DNA of 28,476 nt from Chara braunii (lineage: Eukaryota; Streptophyta; Charophyceae; Charales; Characeae), in assembly GCA_003427395.1 (NCBI GenBank), contig BFEA01000165.1, forward strand, positions 627,369-655,844, written 5' to 3'. This document shows, in pieces, positions 9,223-22,585 of the stretch. Both the position numbers and the translations under genes were made by a program. The notes under the pieces were generated by a model. That model was not told where the DNA came from. It worked only from the letters and a program-made list of their open reading frames with translations, and did not search any database. Within the stretch, counting starts at the first letter, position 1, and each line of letters starts with the position of its first letter.

Positions 9223-12200
9223 GCAAAATTCGTTTCCTATCTTGAAACATGAGGGGTCTTGGTGACTCTTCCGAGAAATTCAAGAAAGAACGACTCAAAG
9301 CATGGATCCATTATAAAGGAATTCAAGTTGCTTGTATCCAGGAAACGAAATTGAATGAAGAGAAAATCAACTCTCTGGGGAATTGGTGGGATGGACCACA
9401 ATTGTGGTCCCCGGCTATGGGCTCGAGGGGTGGAGTGGCAATTCTAATCCACCGTAATTTGGATGTTGAAATCGTAGACTACTACGCCGACTTATGGGGA
9501 CGGTGGGCATGGATAAAACTATGGCTCCACGATCAATATTGGTTAATTGTCTCGCTGTATGCTCCAACGGACCCGTCTCTTCGTCGTTCTTTCTTTGATG
9601 AGCTGACGTATATCATTCCAGAAAGTGATCGACTCATTTTTGCAGGGGACTGAAACTCTTCCCTGGATTTGTGTAATCAGGCTCAGATGTCGGACTGCCC
9701 TAGGGACAAACTAGCATTGACTAACTTAATGAATGATCTTGAATTGATTGACCCGTTTCGCTTATCCCATCCTGGTGATGAAGGTTTTACTTGATTTTCG
9801 AATCCGAGACAGTCGGTTGGAATTGTAAGCCGTAGACTAGATTACTTCCTTGTCTCTGAAAATTTGTGGGAATCGATTCTACAGGTGTCCGCAATGTCTA
9901 ACCCCCTTTCGGACCATAAACCGGTTCACCTGAACCTTCTAGTCTCAGTTCCTGAACGAGGACGTGGACTATTTAGGTTCAATACACATAATTTGGACGA
10001 TAAGGGACTAGTCGATTGGATGAGGAAATTATGGGTTAGTTGGCAGGAAGCGAAGGAAAGTTTTGCTACTCTTGCGGAGTGGTGGGAAACAGGCGCTCAT
10101 ATTTTCTCGAACTTGTTGGCTGTGTTTTCACGTATTTTGGCAGCTAATAGGAACTACCAAGAACAAACCCTTCAACGTAATATTGAAAAGGTAGAAGTCA
10201 AAATGGTATCCCACCCAGTCTCAAATTTGGTGTGGAGTAAGGAAAGAATCAAACTTATGTCCGAATGGGATGATATTCAAAAGAAAAAGTCGAAAATCTG
10301 GCCAGACAGGCTACAAGTCAAAGGAATTGCGGTCTATGACCGCATGATGAAGCAATCCTTCCAGCGTCTTCTTCCCCGTAGATCCATGGTCCCCATGCGA
10401 GAGCTAAGCCACCCGTTTGATGCGCAAGCCCCATTGGCCAGAGCCCCCTTAGACATCTGTAATTGTGCGGCGTTGTACTATAAAGACATATTAACTTCCC
10501 GTCTTCAAGGTGCTGCTGTAGTGGATGACCTGACTCAAAAAAGCGACCACTGGTCCAATACTAAAGTAAGGGTCTCGACAGCAGCAAAACTTGATTTGGA
10601 CCGTCCAATTACAGTGGAGGAAGCATATGTTGCACTTAGATCTATGTCAAAAGGCAAATCGCCAGGGGATGACGATATTCCAGTCGAATTATATATCTTC
10701 ATCTGGAAGGTAGTAGGAGCAAACCTGGTTGAGATAAATAATCAAATCTTGATGGGTGGTAGGTTGTCCACGAGTATGTGCAAAGGAATTATCTCGGTGT
10801 TATTTAAAAAAGGGGAGAGAACGGAAATACAAAACTGACGTCCTATTTCTGTTCTAAATGTTTCATACAAGCTTCTGGCTAAAATCCTGGCTCGACGTCT
10901 GGGGAGATATCTGCCTGAACTAGTTCAACCTGACCAAGCAGCATTCATATAAGGCCGCTCAATCTTCACTAACATTGTGACGGCGATAGAGACTCTGGAG
11001 ATCATACACAACAAAAATTTGAACTTCGCGGTTCTTCTTCTTGACCTTGAAAAAGCTTACGACCGGGTTAACTGGTCGTATGTGCTATCAACCTTGAAGG
11101 TCATGGGCTTCGGCCAGAACTTCTGCTCTTGGGTTGTAACGATGTATACTATGTCAACCGCAGCGGTCATGACGAATGAAACCCGGTCTAATGAGTTCTC
11201 TCTGTCGAGGTCTCTGAGATAGGGTTGTCCCCTGGCTCCTCTATTGTTTGTCATTCAAATGGAAGTACTGGTTAATAATATTAGATTGAATAGCCAGATT
11301 AAGGAATTTCCAATTGGTCAGGCAGGTTATAAAGTCAAGGCTCTAGCCGGCGACTTATTTGCTGTGACGGAGAACTCAGACTCCTCTTTAGGTGCGTTGA
11401 AACACTGCCTGGATGTATATTCGGAACTATCTGACGCTGCAGTCAACTGACACAAATCTGTATTCTTTTTAGAATCTGACTTCCAACTTACTGTTCAATG
11501 AGGTATGAAGAGAATTGAGGTGGAGCGGTCTGAGCGTTTTTTGGGGGTCCAAATCTCCTTGCTATCGTGTTCAGGGGATCAAGATGATCTGCTTCTGCAG
11601 AAAGTGCTTCACCGTTTAACTACCTGGGGCAAAGCCCCTCACCTATCTTTTTTTGGGAGAGGCTTGGTAATTTACGGTGCCCTCTTTGCCCTGCTGTGGT
11701 TTGTAGGGGCAATAAGAGGATTTGGGAAACAACTATATAATTTGGTAAAACGCAGAGCAGCCAGATTCCTTTGGCAACCCTATGCCAAGGATGAGGAGGC
11801 ATTTATTTCTAAATTTGCTTGGGAGATGCTGTGCTTCCCTAGGGAGCAAGGGGGGCTGGGGATCCTGGACCCAAAAAAACAAAACGATTCTATGCTTATA
11901 AAATGGATGTTGAAAGCGGTGCTGGACTCCCCGTAACCCCACGGGGTTTCTTTAGCTGAATTTATATTAGCCAAAGAATGAAACTTTCCACGACCCTTCG
12001 ATGTGTGGACCTGCTTGATGCTGTGTTCGTATCAACGCAGGTTCATAAAGTCCCCATTTTGAAAATCATCCTGGCGTGGAAAACTCTCCGACCGGATGAA
12101 TGGATACAGCCTGTGACTAAAGCCGAGGTATTGTGCCAACCACTGTTTGAAAACCCGCATATTCGATCTGCTACAGGAGAGTGGTTTGCTGCAAACTTTG

Positions 12201-13459
12201 CAACAGGGAGCTTTGGACGAAAATGGATCGAAAAAGGAGTTATCAGGGTTGATGACCTATGGGACAACATTCTAGGGTCATGGAAAAACACTAATCAAAT
12301 TAGATTGATCCTGGGTCAGTCCCACAATGTCGAGGCAAGAAGACGGGAATTAATCGAGGTGATTCCGCAGGCATGGCAAGACCTGCTTGACTCTACAACC
12401 ACTGACCCCCCTGGAACTTGGTACAAGGAAGTGACTTCAGGCGAGACCTCTCAATTGTGGAAATTGATCAATATTCAAAGCGATGGTAAACGTAACTTTC
12501 AAGGATGACATCTGTCGCAGAGTACCATCCTACAAACAGAGGACTCTCAGACTCAACCTGAAATCGGGTCTGGTTTGGTTCAAATCAGAGTTATGGAATC
12601 AATGCAAAGAAATGACTCTCTTTCCTGTGCAGTGTTCGCAGAGGGTAAACCAATTCAGGCCCTGAAACTTGACCCGACCAAGTGGGAATGGCGAGCAATG
12701 TGTCGATCGGGTCAGAGGCGGTGTCTCTTAGACTATACTCAGAGAGTGGGGTATAGTCTGATTATGCCGTCTAAAGATCCTCAGATTGTTGCGAGAACAC
12801 GGTGGAGTGCAATCCTGCTATTGGAGCCGAATCAAATCCTGTCTCAGCTTAGGAAATGTTGGAATCAATTGAAACTGATTCCCAATCAACGTCAGGCAGC
12901 TATTTTGTGGTTGTTATCCATGTTGGCTACCCCATCTGCGGTTTGGTTGATGGAACATGGTATGGAGATAAATATGACATGCCTTCGTTGTAAGTGGGCT
13001 TTTGAGTCCACACCACATCTGTGGTGGGATTGCCCCGCCTCGATGCTAATTTGGAATTCGTGGACACAGAAATGGGATCAATTAACGCAAAAGTCCTTCC
13101 CATGGGATAGAATCTGAACGCTCTTGGGAGGCACTCCAGGCGACCTCCCCCTCTCCAAGGGGTGGGGATATATGGCCCACGTATCAAGAGCAGTGATTTG
13201 CAGTGTAATATGGCAAGAAAGGAATGATCGGGTCTTCAATGATAGAGAGTGGTCCAATAAGCAAGTCAGGGCGACCATACTGAAAGGTCTGAGACAGGCT
13301 ATTTAGGCTGACTGGCGACGCAAGGTTCAGAATACTAATGGAAGGGCTTTGCCTTAGTACGAGGAAACCTGGTGTATAAGGGGAACCTGGGCGACGATCA
13401 ATGATGAAAGGAAACTGGTCCTGAAGGAATGGCTGTTGGTGGAAAGAGTCTCAAGTTAG
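9219..13459 (+). pseudogene. LINE ORF2: AP endonuclease, reverse transcriptase and zf-RVT finger, broken
   Basis: The start ATG (9219) overlaps the ORF1 stop. Endonuclease motifs are QETK (9339), RGGVAI, SLYAPTD, GD-stop-N (9645), RLDYF (9834) and SDH (9909-9917). The reverse transcriptase shows N-stop-RPIS (10833), LDLEKAYDRV (about 11043), GCPLAPLLF after a stop (11223) and a catalytic box reading AGD (11346-11354) instead of ADD. A zinc finger of zf-RVT type lies at 12980-13033 (CxxC, HL, C), followed by W-rich sequence. In-frame stops: TGA at 9243, 9651, 9792, 10836, 11448, 11499, 11979, 12506 and 13115; TAA at 10950 and 11934; TAG at 11220, 13304 and 13355. The frame changes between about 11990 and 12050. 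The protein would nick the target and copy the RNA; this copy is dead. Confidence 0.93.
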
Positions 13460-14055
13460 ATAGGAGGAGACAGGATGTGTCTCCCTGGTGTTGTGCAGAG
13501 GAGGAACCTGGGTGCTCGGTTCGATTTTTCAGCGGGAGGAAGGCAAAGGGATGGTTTGGGAGGGAGTGCCGTTTTCTTGTGATGCTATCGTTTTAGATAG
13601 CTAATATATATACAACTATAGTTTGAATTAGTGGTATGATTTGAGGGGTAAATGCTTTTGGAAGAGGTAAGTGGTTGGGTTAATTTCTTTGTTAGGCTTG
13701 GTCTACGCTTTGGCCATTATTTTTCTTTTATTCTAGGTGGTTGTTTAGTTTTTCCCTCCTTGTTTTGGGTTGTTTGGTTTTGCAGGTCTGTGGCATTGTT
13801 TTTTTTTTTTTTAGGGACTAGAACTTCAGGACAGCGGTCTGGTTTTGGCCATTTCTGTTCCTAGAACTAGTTCTAAGTCCACTTTCACAATAAGGGTTTT
13901 GGTGTCTCAGTTCTTTTTGAACTGGCGAGCAGGAGCTCGTAAGCTAAACTGGCTGACGCTGCCAGGATAACTCCGGGTAGAATTGTGGGGTCCCCGGCCT
14001 CAAGTTACTTGGTTATAATGGATTTCATTCTTTGTAAAAAAAAAAAAGAAAAAAA
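13460..14055 (+). other. LINE 3' untranslated region and A-rich tail
   Basis: Non-coding, with T-rich runs (13799-13813), and ending ttctttgtaaaaaaaaaa interrupted by G (about 14037-14055). The block gggtagaattgtggggtcccc at about 13976 recurs, diverged and reversed, near 20310-20335. Confidence 0.82.
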
Positions 14056-14070
14056 AGAAATTTCAAGTGG
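14056..14070. repeat. Right target-site duplication of the LINE
   Basis: Exact repeat of 6961-6975. Confidence 0.88.
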
Positions 14071-14509
14071 CGGCGAACGAGGCCCTTTCGAAATTGGCCA
14101 ATCCGGGGGCGTGGCAGACTTCGTCCCGCCACAGGATGGCGTTCGAAAGCGCATCAGGAAAACCTCTATGCGGGAAGTGTCGCCAACGACACGGACACCG
14201 CCTTGTGAATGGGTAACGCCTCTAATAACGCAAATACATAGAGCATTGTGTTCATCAGATTGCTAGCGGAGTCGGTCCTGGTCTGCAGAGGCGTCTTCAT
14301 CGCGCCCTGTGGTATCTGGAATGNGCTCGCCATCCCGTTAGGTTTTCGACGACTGTGCCGCGGACAACTGCCTTCGTTCGCCATCGCTTCTGTTCGTTCT
14401 TGCGTTTCTCCTCCTGNTGCATTGCACGCCGGCGACTGATCGTTGCAGTTGGTGGTCTCGGTCGTCTGGTTTGTCTGCCCCGCGTGTGCTCGACTTCCCG
14501 TAGGCGAAA
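14071..14509 (+). promoter_or_regulatory. 5' flank and leader of alpha-tubulin
   Basis: The whole region between the LINE insertion and the tubulin start codon is 439 bp. It is non-coding with two ambiguous bases (14324, 14417). I see no convincing TATA box. The last stretch before the ATG (…taggcgaaaATGagg) is an A-rich start context. Promoter parts may lie before the LINE, upstream of 6961. Confidence 0.5.
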
Positions 14510-16956
<2,447 letters not shown>

Positions 16957-18100
16957 AGGAAGCGGAGCTCTTTAAGTCTTTGTTTTTGCAAGGCATACTG
17001 GCAGCGATCTGACGGGAAATTAGCAGATAAAAACTTTTAATTCCCGATTTATTACTGGTTGGTTGGGGCTGTCATTGTCCTGATCCAATCGAAACTTGTA
17101 GGGGAATTGCACTTGTGGCAAGTATTCAGCGCGAATACAGTGAACTATGAACCGCATGAGCGGTCAATTATTGTCTGCTTTGCTGTGTCCAGACTTTCAT
17201 TTGTAGAAACTGCGCTGGTGATTGGTAGCCCCTAGTTTTCTGGGCGGTGTTGGACATTGGGGGCTTGGGAGGCACGGGGGTTATTTGATCTTTATATTTT
17301 GTTTACTGGCAGACCGCCGATCTTGATGTTGATAACAATGCTTCGGACAAGTTTGTAATTAGTGGGAAAGTTAGTTATGCGCGGAGGATGACTTTGTAAT
17401 GAATGCTACTGGACTGGCGGAATGTTTTCTATATGTAATCGATCACCTTTTTGAAGGCAGACTGGACTCGATCGTCTATTGGTTTTTGTCTGCAAATATT
17501 GTTGTGGTCGTGTATGGTGGGTGCTCTCTGTTTGCTCTATTAACGGCGCGTCGACAAGACGTTCATGAAAGTATATGCATTGCATTGCACGTCTGAAGTC
17601 GACAGCTCACTCTTGTTTCGGATGTAGTTTTGTAATCGAATGTTCTGGCGAGGATGGGCTTCTGTAATTGAATGCATGACATGCTGATTTGGTTTTCATG
17701 TTCGTCCTCGAAATTGTATTCGGATCGTGTTTTTGTTATTGCAGTTTCGGGCTCTCGCTTATGAGTGTTGCCTGACGTATTGGTCGTACTTCTTGGTACG
17801 ATTTCGGTGAAAAATTGTCGAGTGATCGTGTGACTTTTTTGCCGGAGAACTCTGGTTATGTATTTTACCTTAATACGAGTAAGTTTTGCGACAGCTCGTT
17901 TGAAGTGCTTGTGTTCAGGAAAGGTGGATTCGTGGTTGTGCAGGTATGTGCGATGGTGAAATGTGCATGGTCGGATATGTTCTATTTTGTTAAGTTCGAT
18001 TTATTTGTTCTCTTTGTGTATAATTCACTCAGATGAATAGATGTCACTATTGCGTGTCATCAGTGTTCGATGTAAGTGTAATGCCTTTTTGCCTTGTCAT
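16957..18100. other. Alpha-tubulin 3' flank, no further gene seen
   Basis: Contains the 3' untranslated region of tubulin; the end of the transcript cannot be fixed. TGTAAT-type signals occur several times (about 17353, 17394, 17630, 17664), but no canonical poly(A) site can be chosen. Short ORFs of 65-75 residues show no recognisable motif. Confidence 0.55.
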
Positions 18101-18258
18101 TTCACAAACATTGCATCTTTGGAGGAATAGATATTACTACTCCCTCGTTGGGCTTGCTGTGTAGTTTTGAGCGACTGAGTTTCACAAACATTGCATCTTT
18201 GGAGGATATTACTACTCCCTCGTGTTGGGCTTGCTGTTAAGTTTTGAGCGACTGAGCA
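18101..18258. repeat. Tandem duplication, about 80 bp, two copies
   Basis: Copies start ttcacaaacattgcatcttt at 18101 and 18181 and end gttttgagcgactgag. They differ by small indels. Confidence 0.92.
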
Positions 18259-18489
18259 AGGTGTTCAGATCACTCTTTTCTATGGTTTCGCTTCGGTAAA
18301 CTGTTCGCTGTTTTATACCGATTCAGCTTGGTTGGTATTTAAGCGGTAGTGTTTTCGCAGCAGAGGCGGTGGATTTAGCGAGGTGAGGTGCACGCTTTGT
18401 CCATGACTTGCGGTAGCGTTCTTGTTTTGGGAGCACTAAGTGTTATGATCGCTTACGGATTCATACAGTGATGAGGACGAAGTTGTTCT

Positions 18490-18570
18490 AGCTTCTCCCG
18501 TTGACTTATTCATCGAGGTAACGCATGGTGGTCGCTCAGTAGCGAGTAGCTTCTCCCGTTGACTTATTCA
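18490..18570. repeat. Direct repeat, period 58 bp
   Basis: agcttctcccgttgacttat occurs at 18490 and at 18548, exact over 23 bp. Confidence 0.88.
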
Positions 18571-18639
18571 CCTTCCTAACGTATTCCCCGTAGTAGTAGT
18601 ACTTGCTGGTTCATGTCGTCGTTGAGACAATTCGAAAAG

Positions 18640-18810
18640 TTGACGTTGTCGTTTTAGGTTCCAGTCGCTGGGTAATGTAATCTGTCCGTTAGTGGTGTGA
18701 GTAGACGTTGTCGTTTTAGGTTCCAGTCACCGGAAAGGGGGTTTCGGGTGTGAGTAGTGGCGTTGTCGTTTTAGGTTGCAGTCACTGGGTGATGCAATAT
18801 GTCCGTTAGT
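18640..18810. repeat. Three-copy repeat, period about 57-64 bp
   Basis: gttgtcgttttaggttccag or a one-base variant occurs at about 18644, 18706 and 18763. The first and third copies also share the following block ending tgtccgttagtggt. Confidence 0.88.
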
Positions 18811-18828
18811 GGTGGATGTGATCGTTCT

Positions 18829-18938
18829 TGGCGTCCTTTCTTGGCCAACTACTAAGTTGTTCGCGTTAATGCAATTTGACACCTTGGCGTCCTTGTTTGG
18901 CCAACTACTAAGTTGTTGGCGTTAATGCAATTTGACAA
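18829..18938. repeat. Tandem duplication, about 55 bp, two copies
   Basis: Both copies read ttggcgtcc…ggccaactactaagttgtt…gcgttaatgcaatttgaca, starting near 18829 and 18884. Confidence 0.9.
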
Positions 18939-20148
18939 TAGTCTTTCGCAGGCTCTTGCGTCTTTTCCGTGACGAATTTGATTATACAATGACTGATGCG
19001 TCTCTAAAGGAGCGGTGGAATCGCTGCCCGTTAATATTGGAATCCGAGATTTAGTAATGACGGTTATCTTTGCTGTCAAACGGTCAGGCGGTCTCCAATG
19101 GACGGCAGACGGTTGGGCGGGATTCGCTGTGCTTTCACTTCGTTTTGTGAGAAGCTGCGTCCCTGTTTTACGTCTCCAATTATAATGATTTTCCCTTCTA
19201 TGATGCGTCTGGCGGGTAATGTCTTACAGCGGTTAAGCTTATTCGTCAGTGTTTTGATTCGGATGCGACGTGTTGTTGGATGGAGAGTATTGCGTGGCCA
19301 TTTCGATTGCAGCGTGCAGTTAGCTTATCCGTGTGGCTGTGTGGGTGAAATGGGTTATTAGCGCGTCATGGCCGAAGCTGGAGTTTTTTTGTTTTTGTTT
19401 TTTTGCCAAAATCGAGAGTTTTCGTTGCATGTTGTTGTATGCCACGGCACGGTCAATGTTGTCCACGGGCCCCGTGCAGTATCCTGTGTTATCATAGGCG
19501 TCTATCTTTTGAGAACGTTGTTTACGATCAGCCACGACAGTATCCAGAGATCTTGCCCTTCATGCCTTCTTTGTCTATATTACTAAGGTTCGTTTTTAAT
19601 CTTTTTGGTATGTGATGGGGATTCTTGGTCGTTTAGTAACTAGTGTGTCGACGGTGGGTGATGGCCATGTCTCTGCGTAGAGGCGGGACGTCCTAGGACG
19701 AGCGCTGAGGTAGGGTATTGGAGTTGCTGAACCGGTGCCTGATCTGTGTAGCGCATTGCAGAGGGTGATTGTAGCGATATGTGACCGTAGCAGCAGCCGT
19801 TGAGCTCTCACTGGTGCCAATGGTTCTCATTATCGGTTTTCACTCTGTCGAGTGATAGTCGGTTTTCACTCTTTCGAGTGATATCGAGGTTTAACTTATG
19901 TTGCCTTTGAAAATTGTTGCCTACAAAGCTTGATAGGCGATTGGTAGACCGCTTTGGTAGGTGGCGGAGAATGATGGCTTGCTCGTGTTATAGGAGGGCT
20001 CTGTAGTTTGATTCTGTGTTAGCATTGCAACACACTTCCGCTAGGGAAAGTTACTTGCTTGGGCCAGGGCTGTGATATAAAATTAAACTTCCATTATGGG
20101 GAGTGCCTTGTGCGACCTTGCGTGCAATGTTTGAGTGCGCCTGGAAGG
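18939..20148. other. Intergenic stretch, no gene recognised
   Basis: No conserved reading frame. It holds a 26-bp tandem pair (tcggttttcactctktcgag) at 19833-19858 and 19859-19884, and a T-rich run at 19384-19402. Confidence 0.6.
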
Positions 20149-20244
20149 TGAGCGCGCCTCCACGCGGTGAGTTTGTTGTTGGGTTTAGATAATCGGCGGT
20201 CGTGCTTGCCAGTGGCGGGCAGTGAGCGCGCCTACACGCGGTGT
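20149..20244. repeat. Direct repeat, period 73 bp
   Basis: gtgagcgcgcct(c/a)cacgcggtg occurs at about 20149 and 20222. The second copy adjoins the T-rich end of the reversed LINE remnant. Confidence 0.8.
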
Positions 20245-20247
20245 GCA

Positions 20248-20560
20248 CTTTTTTATTTTTATTTTTTATAAACATCATCTGGTTTATTGAATTGCAATAG
20301 TCGAGACGGGGGTCCTCACAATTCTACCCGGTTTGCAGAGAAGTTCCACCCAACCAGACCAACCTGGTTTGAGCCACAACAGCATTTGAAACCGCCAGAC
20401 CAACCTGGCATACAAGACAAAAAAAACAGTCAATTCGCTCAGAACAGTCGAACCAATTGGCCCTAGCGCGGACCTGTGTTCTACCAGACTTCCTATGAAG
20501 GCTGAATGGAGACACCGAGCGATAGGTTGTTTCCGCCTTCTCCTAACTCTTATTTCCACC
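20248..20560 (-). mobile_element. Probable LINE 3'-end remnant, reverse orientation
   Basis: Read on the minus strand, the block gggtagaattgtgaggaccc followed by about 50 bp and an A-rich tail (plus-strand ttttttatttttattttttat at 20249-20270) resembles the 3' end of the LINE at about 13976-14055. Upstream on the minus strand is a T-rich, Trp- and Gly-rich-coding stretch with two copies of ccaggttggtctgg. The 5' boundary and target duplication were not found, so the extent is approximate. Confidence 0.5.
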
Positions 20561-21557
20561 CAGTTCCAACAGTGACCACCCGACCTAACACCCCAGATGA
20601 TGTATCGTCCAACTAACTATTTCACTCCCCAAACCATAGCCCCCGAGATCTACCCCAATCAATCTTTCTCACCTAAGTGTCCCGAATCCTATGTTAATCC
20701 ATTCTCAACCATGGTGACCGTACCAATTTCCCTGATGTTTCCGAAATGGCTACCAGTCTGTTCTTTTTGGCCCAGGCACGCAGGAACTACAATCTAGCAC
20801 AGTGAGCGCTTGTACATGTCTACGGGTAAGTTTGTGAATACTGTTATTTGCTTGTTAGTTGGTATGCTGGTATGCTTCTGGCTGGTTACGAAGTATGTTG
20901 CGATGTTGCGAGGGTTATTTATTTGATGCGGGAGTGAGGGCTATTTACAAGGCAAACTGTAAACTGGCCTGTACTGTAAAGCCCAGCCCAACTTGCGGCA
21001 GTTAGGCTGCGGTCTTACAACATGTCATGCACTACAGAGCTCACATCAGCGGGCTGCTATTTGAGTCTTATGGTGGCGACTCAGATGTTATGACCTAATC
21101 AAAGCTTTTTTTTTGGGGTGCTTTTTGTATATCAAGAATATGGCACACGGTGTTTCGTCACTCATTTACTGAAAACCTTGGAGCACTTATGCACGTGGGT
21201 GTAATCGTAGTGCAGGGGCTCGAAGTACCGCCACGGCTTCGTAGGACAGTACATCCGAGCCTTTCTTTGCCGAGAGACTGATTCTCCCTCCGCGCCAAGC
21301 TTTTGCGGAAAAGCAAGCCCTTTTATACTCCTGTTGGGTGCCGACGTCAGCCGGCTCGTTCCGGTATCACTTTTCACGCGAAATCTGTGGATTCGTTCAA
21401 TCTCTCAAATCTTTCGTCATCTTTCAGATGCGTTCAATATTCACCCTACCAGTCCTAGGGCTTATACAGGGGACCCCTGCGAACATAGCTTTGTTGGGTG
21501 TGTTGATATGATTTCTGGAAACTCGTTTCTCACGGAACGGAGGGGAGAAATGAAAGC
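20561..21557. other. Intergenic stretch, no gene recognised
   Basis: A T-run at 21105-21114 may be the reversed tail of another retrotransposed copy. A 71-codon minus-strand ORF (21162-21377) has a Cys/His/Tyr-rich end, but nothing supports it as a gene. Confidence 0.5.
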
Positions 21558-21715
21558 CTATTTGAAGGTCGCGGGGATCTCTGAACACGACATAGACGGG
21601 TTGACCACAAACCCACCCTTTTGTAGGCTCCGAAGGCTGCAACCGCTGTTGCTCGTGGATCTAAGGGGAAAATTGAAAGCCGAGGCATCTCTGAACATGA
21701 CATAGATGGGTCTAC
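21558..21715. repeat. Diverged direct repeat, period about 115 bp
   Basis: atctctgaacacgacatagacgggttgaccac near 21579 recurs as atctctgaacatgacatagatgggtctaccac near 21688. Confidence 0.8.
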
Positions 21716-22371
21716 CACACACACACACAAAGGAAACAAAAAAAGGCCTAGGGCTGCGTTTCCTGTGGCCCCCACTGTAGACAATATTCTTCTCTCAAAT
21801 TTATCAAATTCGCAGCCAGCAGTACGTCTGTGTGACGGTGGAGGAGTTTTGCAGAGGGTGACCAGGGGGTGTGACTGCGGTTGAATTTGTTTGGAAAGCC
21901 GTCCTTTTTGTTTTTGAGGACCGACAGCTCTTGCCCCAGAACCAGAACCTCGGAAAATTGGAAGGACCCGTATCGGTTTGGCGTGGGCCTCTGATGGATA
22001 TTATGAATGGGTGTAGAAAAACAAACTGCGCATGTGTTTCTGTTGGATTGCCAGTCCCAAGGTAGAACCGTAGAACTACCGGTAGGTAGGGACTTCTGAA
22101 CGTAGTGGTACTGACGGATGTCGCAACGAGTGAAGGGGCCTTTGAGTGGTGTTGTTTCCAGACAAGGTAGAAGGGCCATCAGAGCATAGAGAGGGGGAGA
22201 GAGAGGAAGTTTGGCAGATGCGTGGTGGCATAACGTGGAGAGACAGAACGAGGAAGTCGACAAGGGTGTGGCAAGGATCACACTTAGCTAGCGATAAGGC
22301 ATTGATGGGTTTTATGCGTGCATGCACAAGCGAGCACGTGCGTGTGTCCGAGAGAGCAATACAGAGGGGAG

Positions 22372-22372
<1 letters not shown>
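21716..22372. other. Intergenic stretch, no gene recognised
   Basis: Short overlapping ORFs on both strands (up to 177 codons on the minus strand at 21748-22281) show no known domain and have low-complexity composition. Confidence 0.5.

Positions 22373-22420
<48 letters not shown>
22373..22420. repeat. (GA)n microsatellite
   Basis: About 23 uninterrupted GA units, ending before tgaatggatgg. Confidence 0.97.
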
Positions 22421-22423
<3 letters not shown>

Positions 22424-22501
22424 ATGGATGGGGAGGCAGGTAGGAAGTTTTATGTATGGATGTAGAGGGGGTTGCTCTTTTGCCATGCCCACTATGGCAC
22501 T

Positions 22502-22585
22502 ACCGCATTTTCTAGCGGAAGATTCGGTCACCGCATTTTCTAGCGGAAGATTCGGTCACCGCATTTTCTAGCGGAAGATTCGGTC
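22502..22585. repeat. 28-bp unit in three perfect copies
   Basis: Copies at 22502-22529, 22530-22557 and 22558-22585 are identical. Each contains CCGC…GCGG (ccgcattttctagcgg), a short dyad. No differences between copies suggests recent expansion. Confidence 0.95.

Larger units (their letters stand above)
6976..14055 (+). mobile_element. LINE retrotransposon, near full length (about 7.1 kb)
   Basis: The element has a 5' untranslated region (6976-7269), ORF1 (7270-9222), ORF2 (9219-13459, broken), a 3' untranslated region and an A-rich tail (about 14037-14055). An exact 15-bp duplication flanks it on both sides, as expected from target-primed insertion. The length and the order of an RNA-binding ORF1 followed by an AP-endonuclease plus reverse transcriptase ORF2 match plant L1-type LINEs. 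It cannot move by itself: ORF2 has many stops and a changed catalytic site. The intact target duplication shows that no large rearrangement has occurred since insertion. Confidence 0.92.

Noticed and set aside
9219-13459. Reassigned TGA (Trp) genetic code
   Set aside because: TGG is used for Trp throughout tubulin, LINE ORF1 and most of ORF2; TAA and TAG stops also occur.
18468-18490. gtgatgaggacgaag resembling a hammerhead core
   Set aside because: First core base is wrong, stem II is missing, and there is no cleavage triplet with pairing stem III.
21162-21377. Minus-strand 71-codon ORF with Cys/His/Tyr-rich end
   Set aside because: Short, no recognised family, no supporting context.
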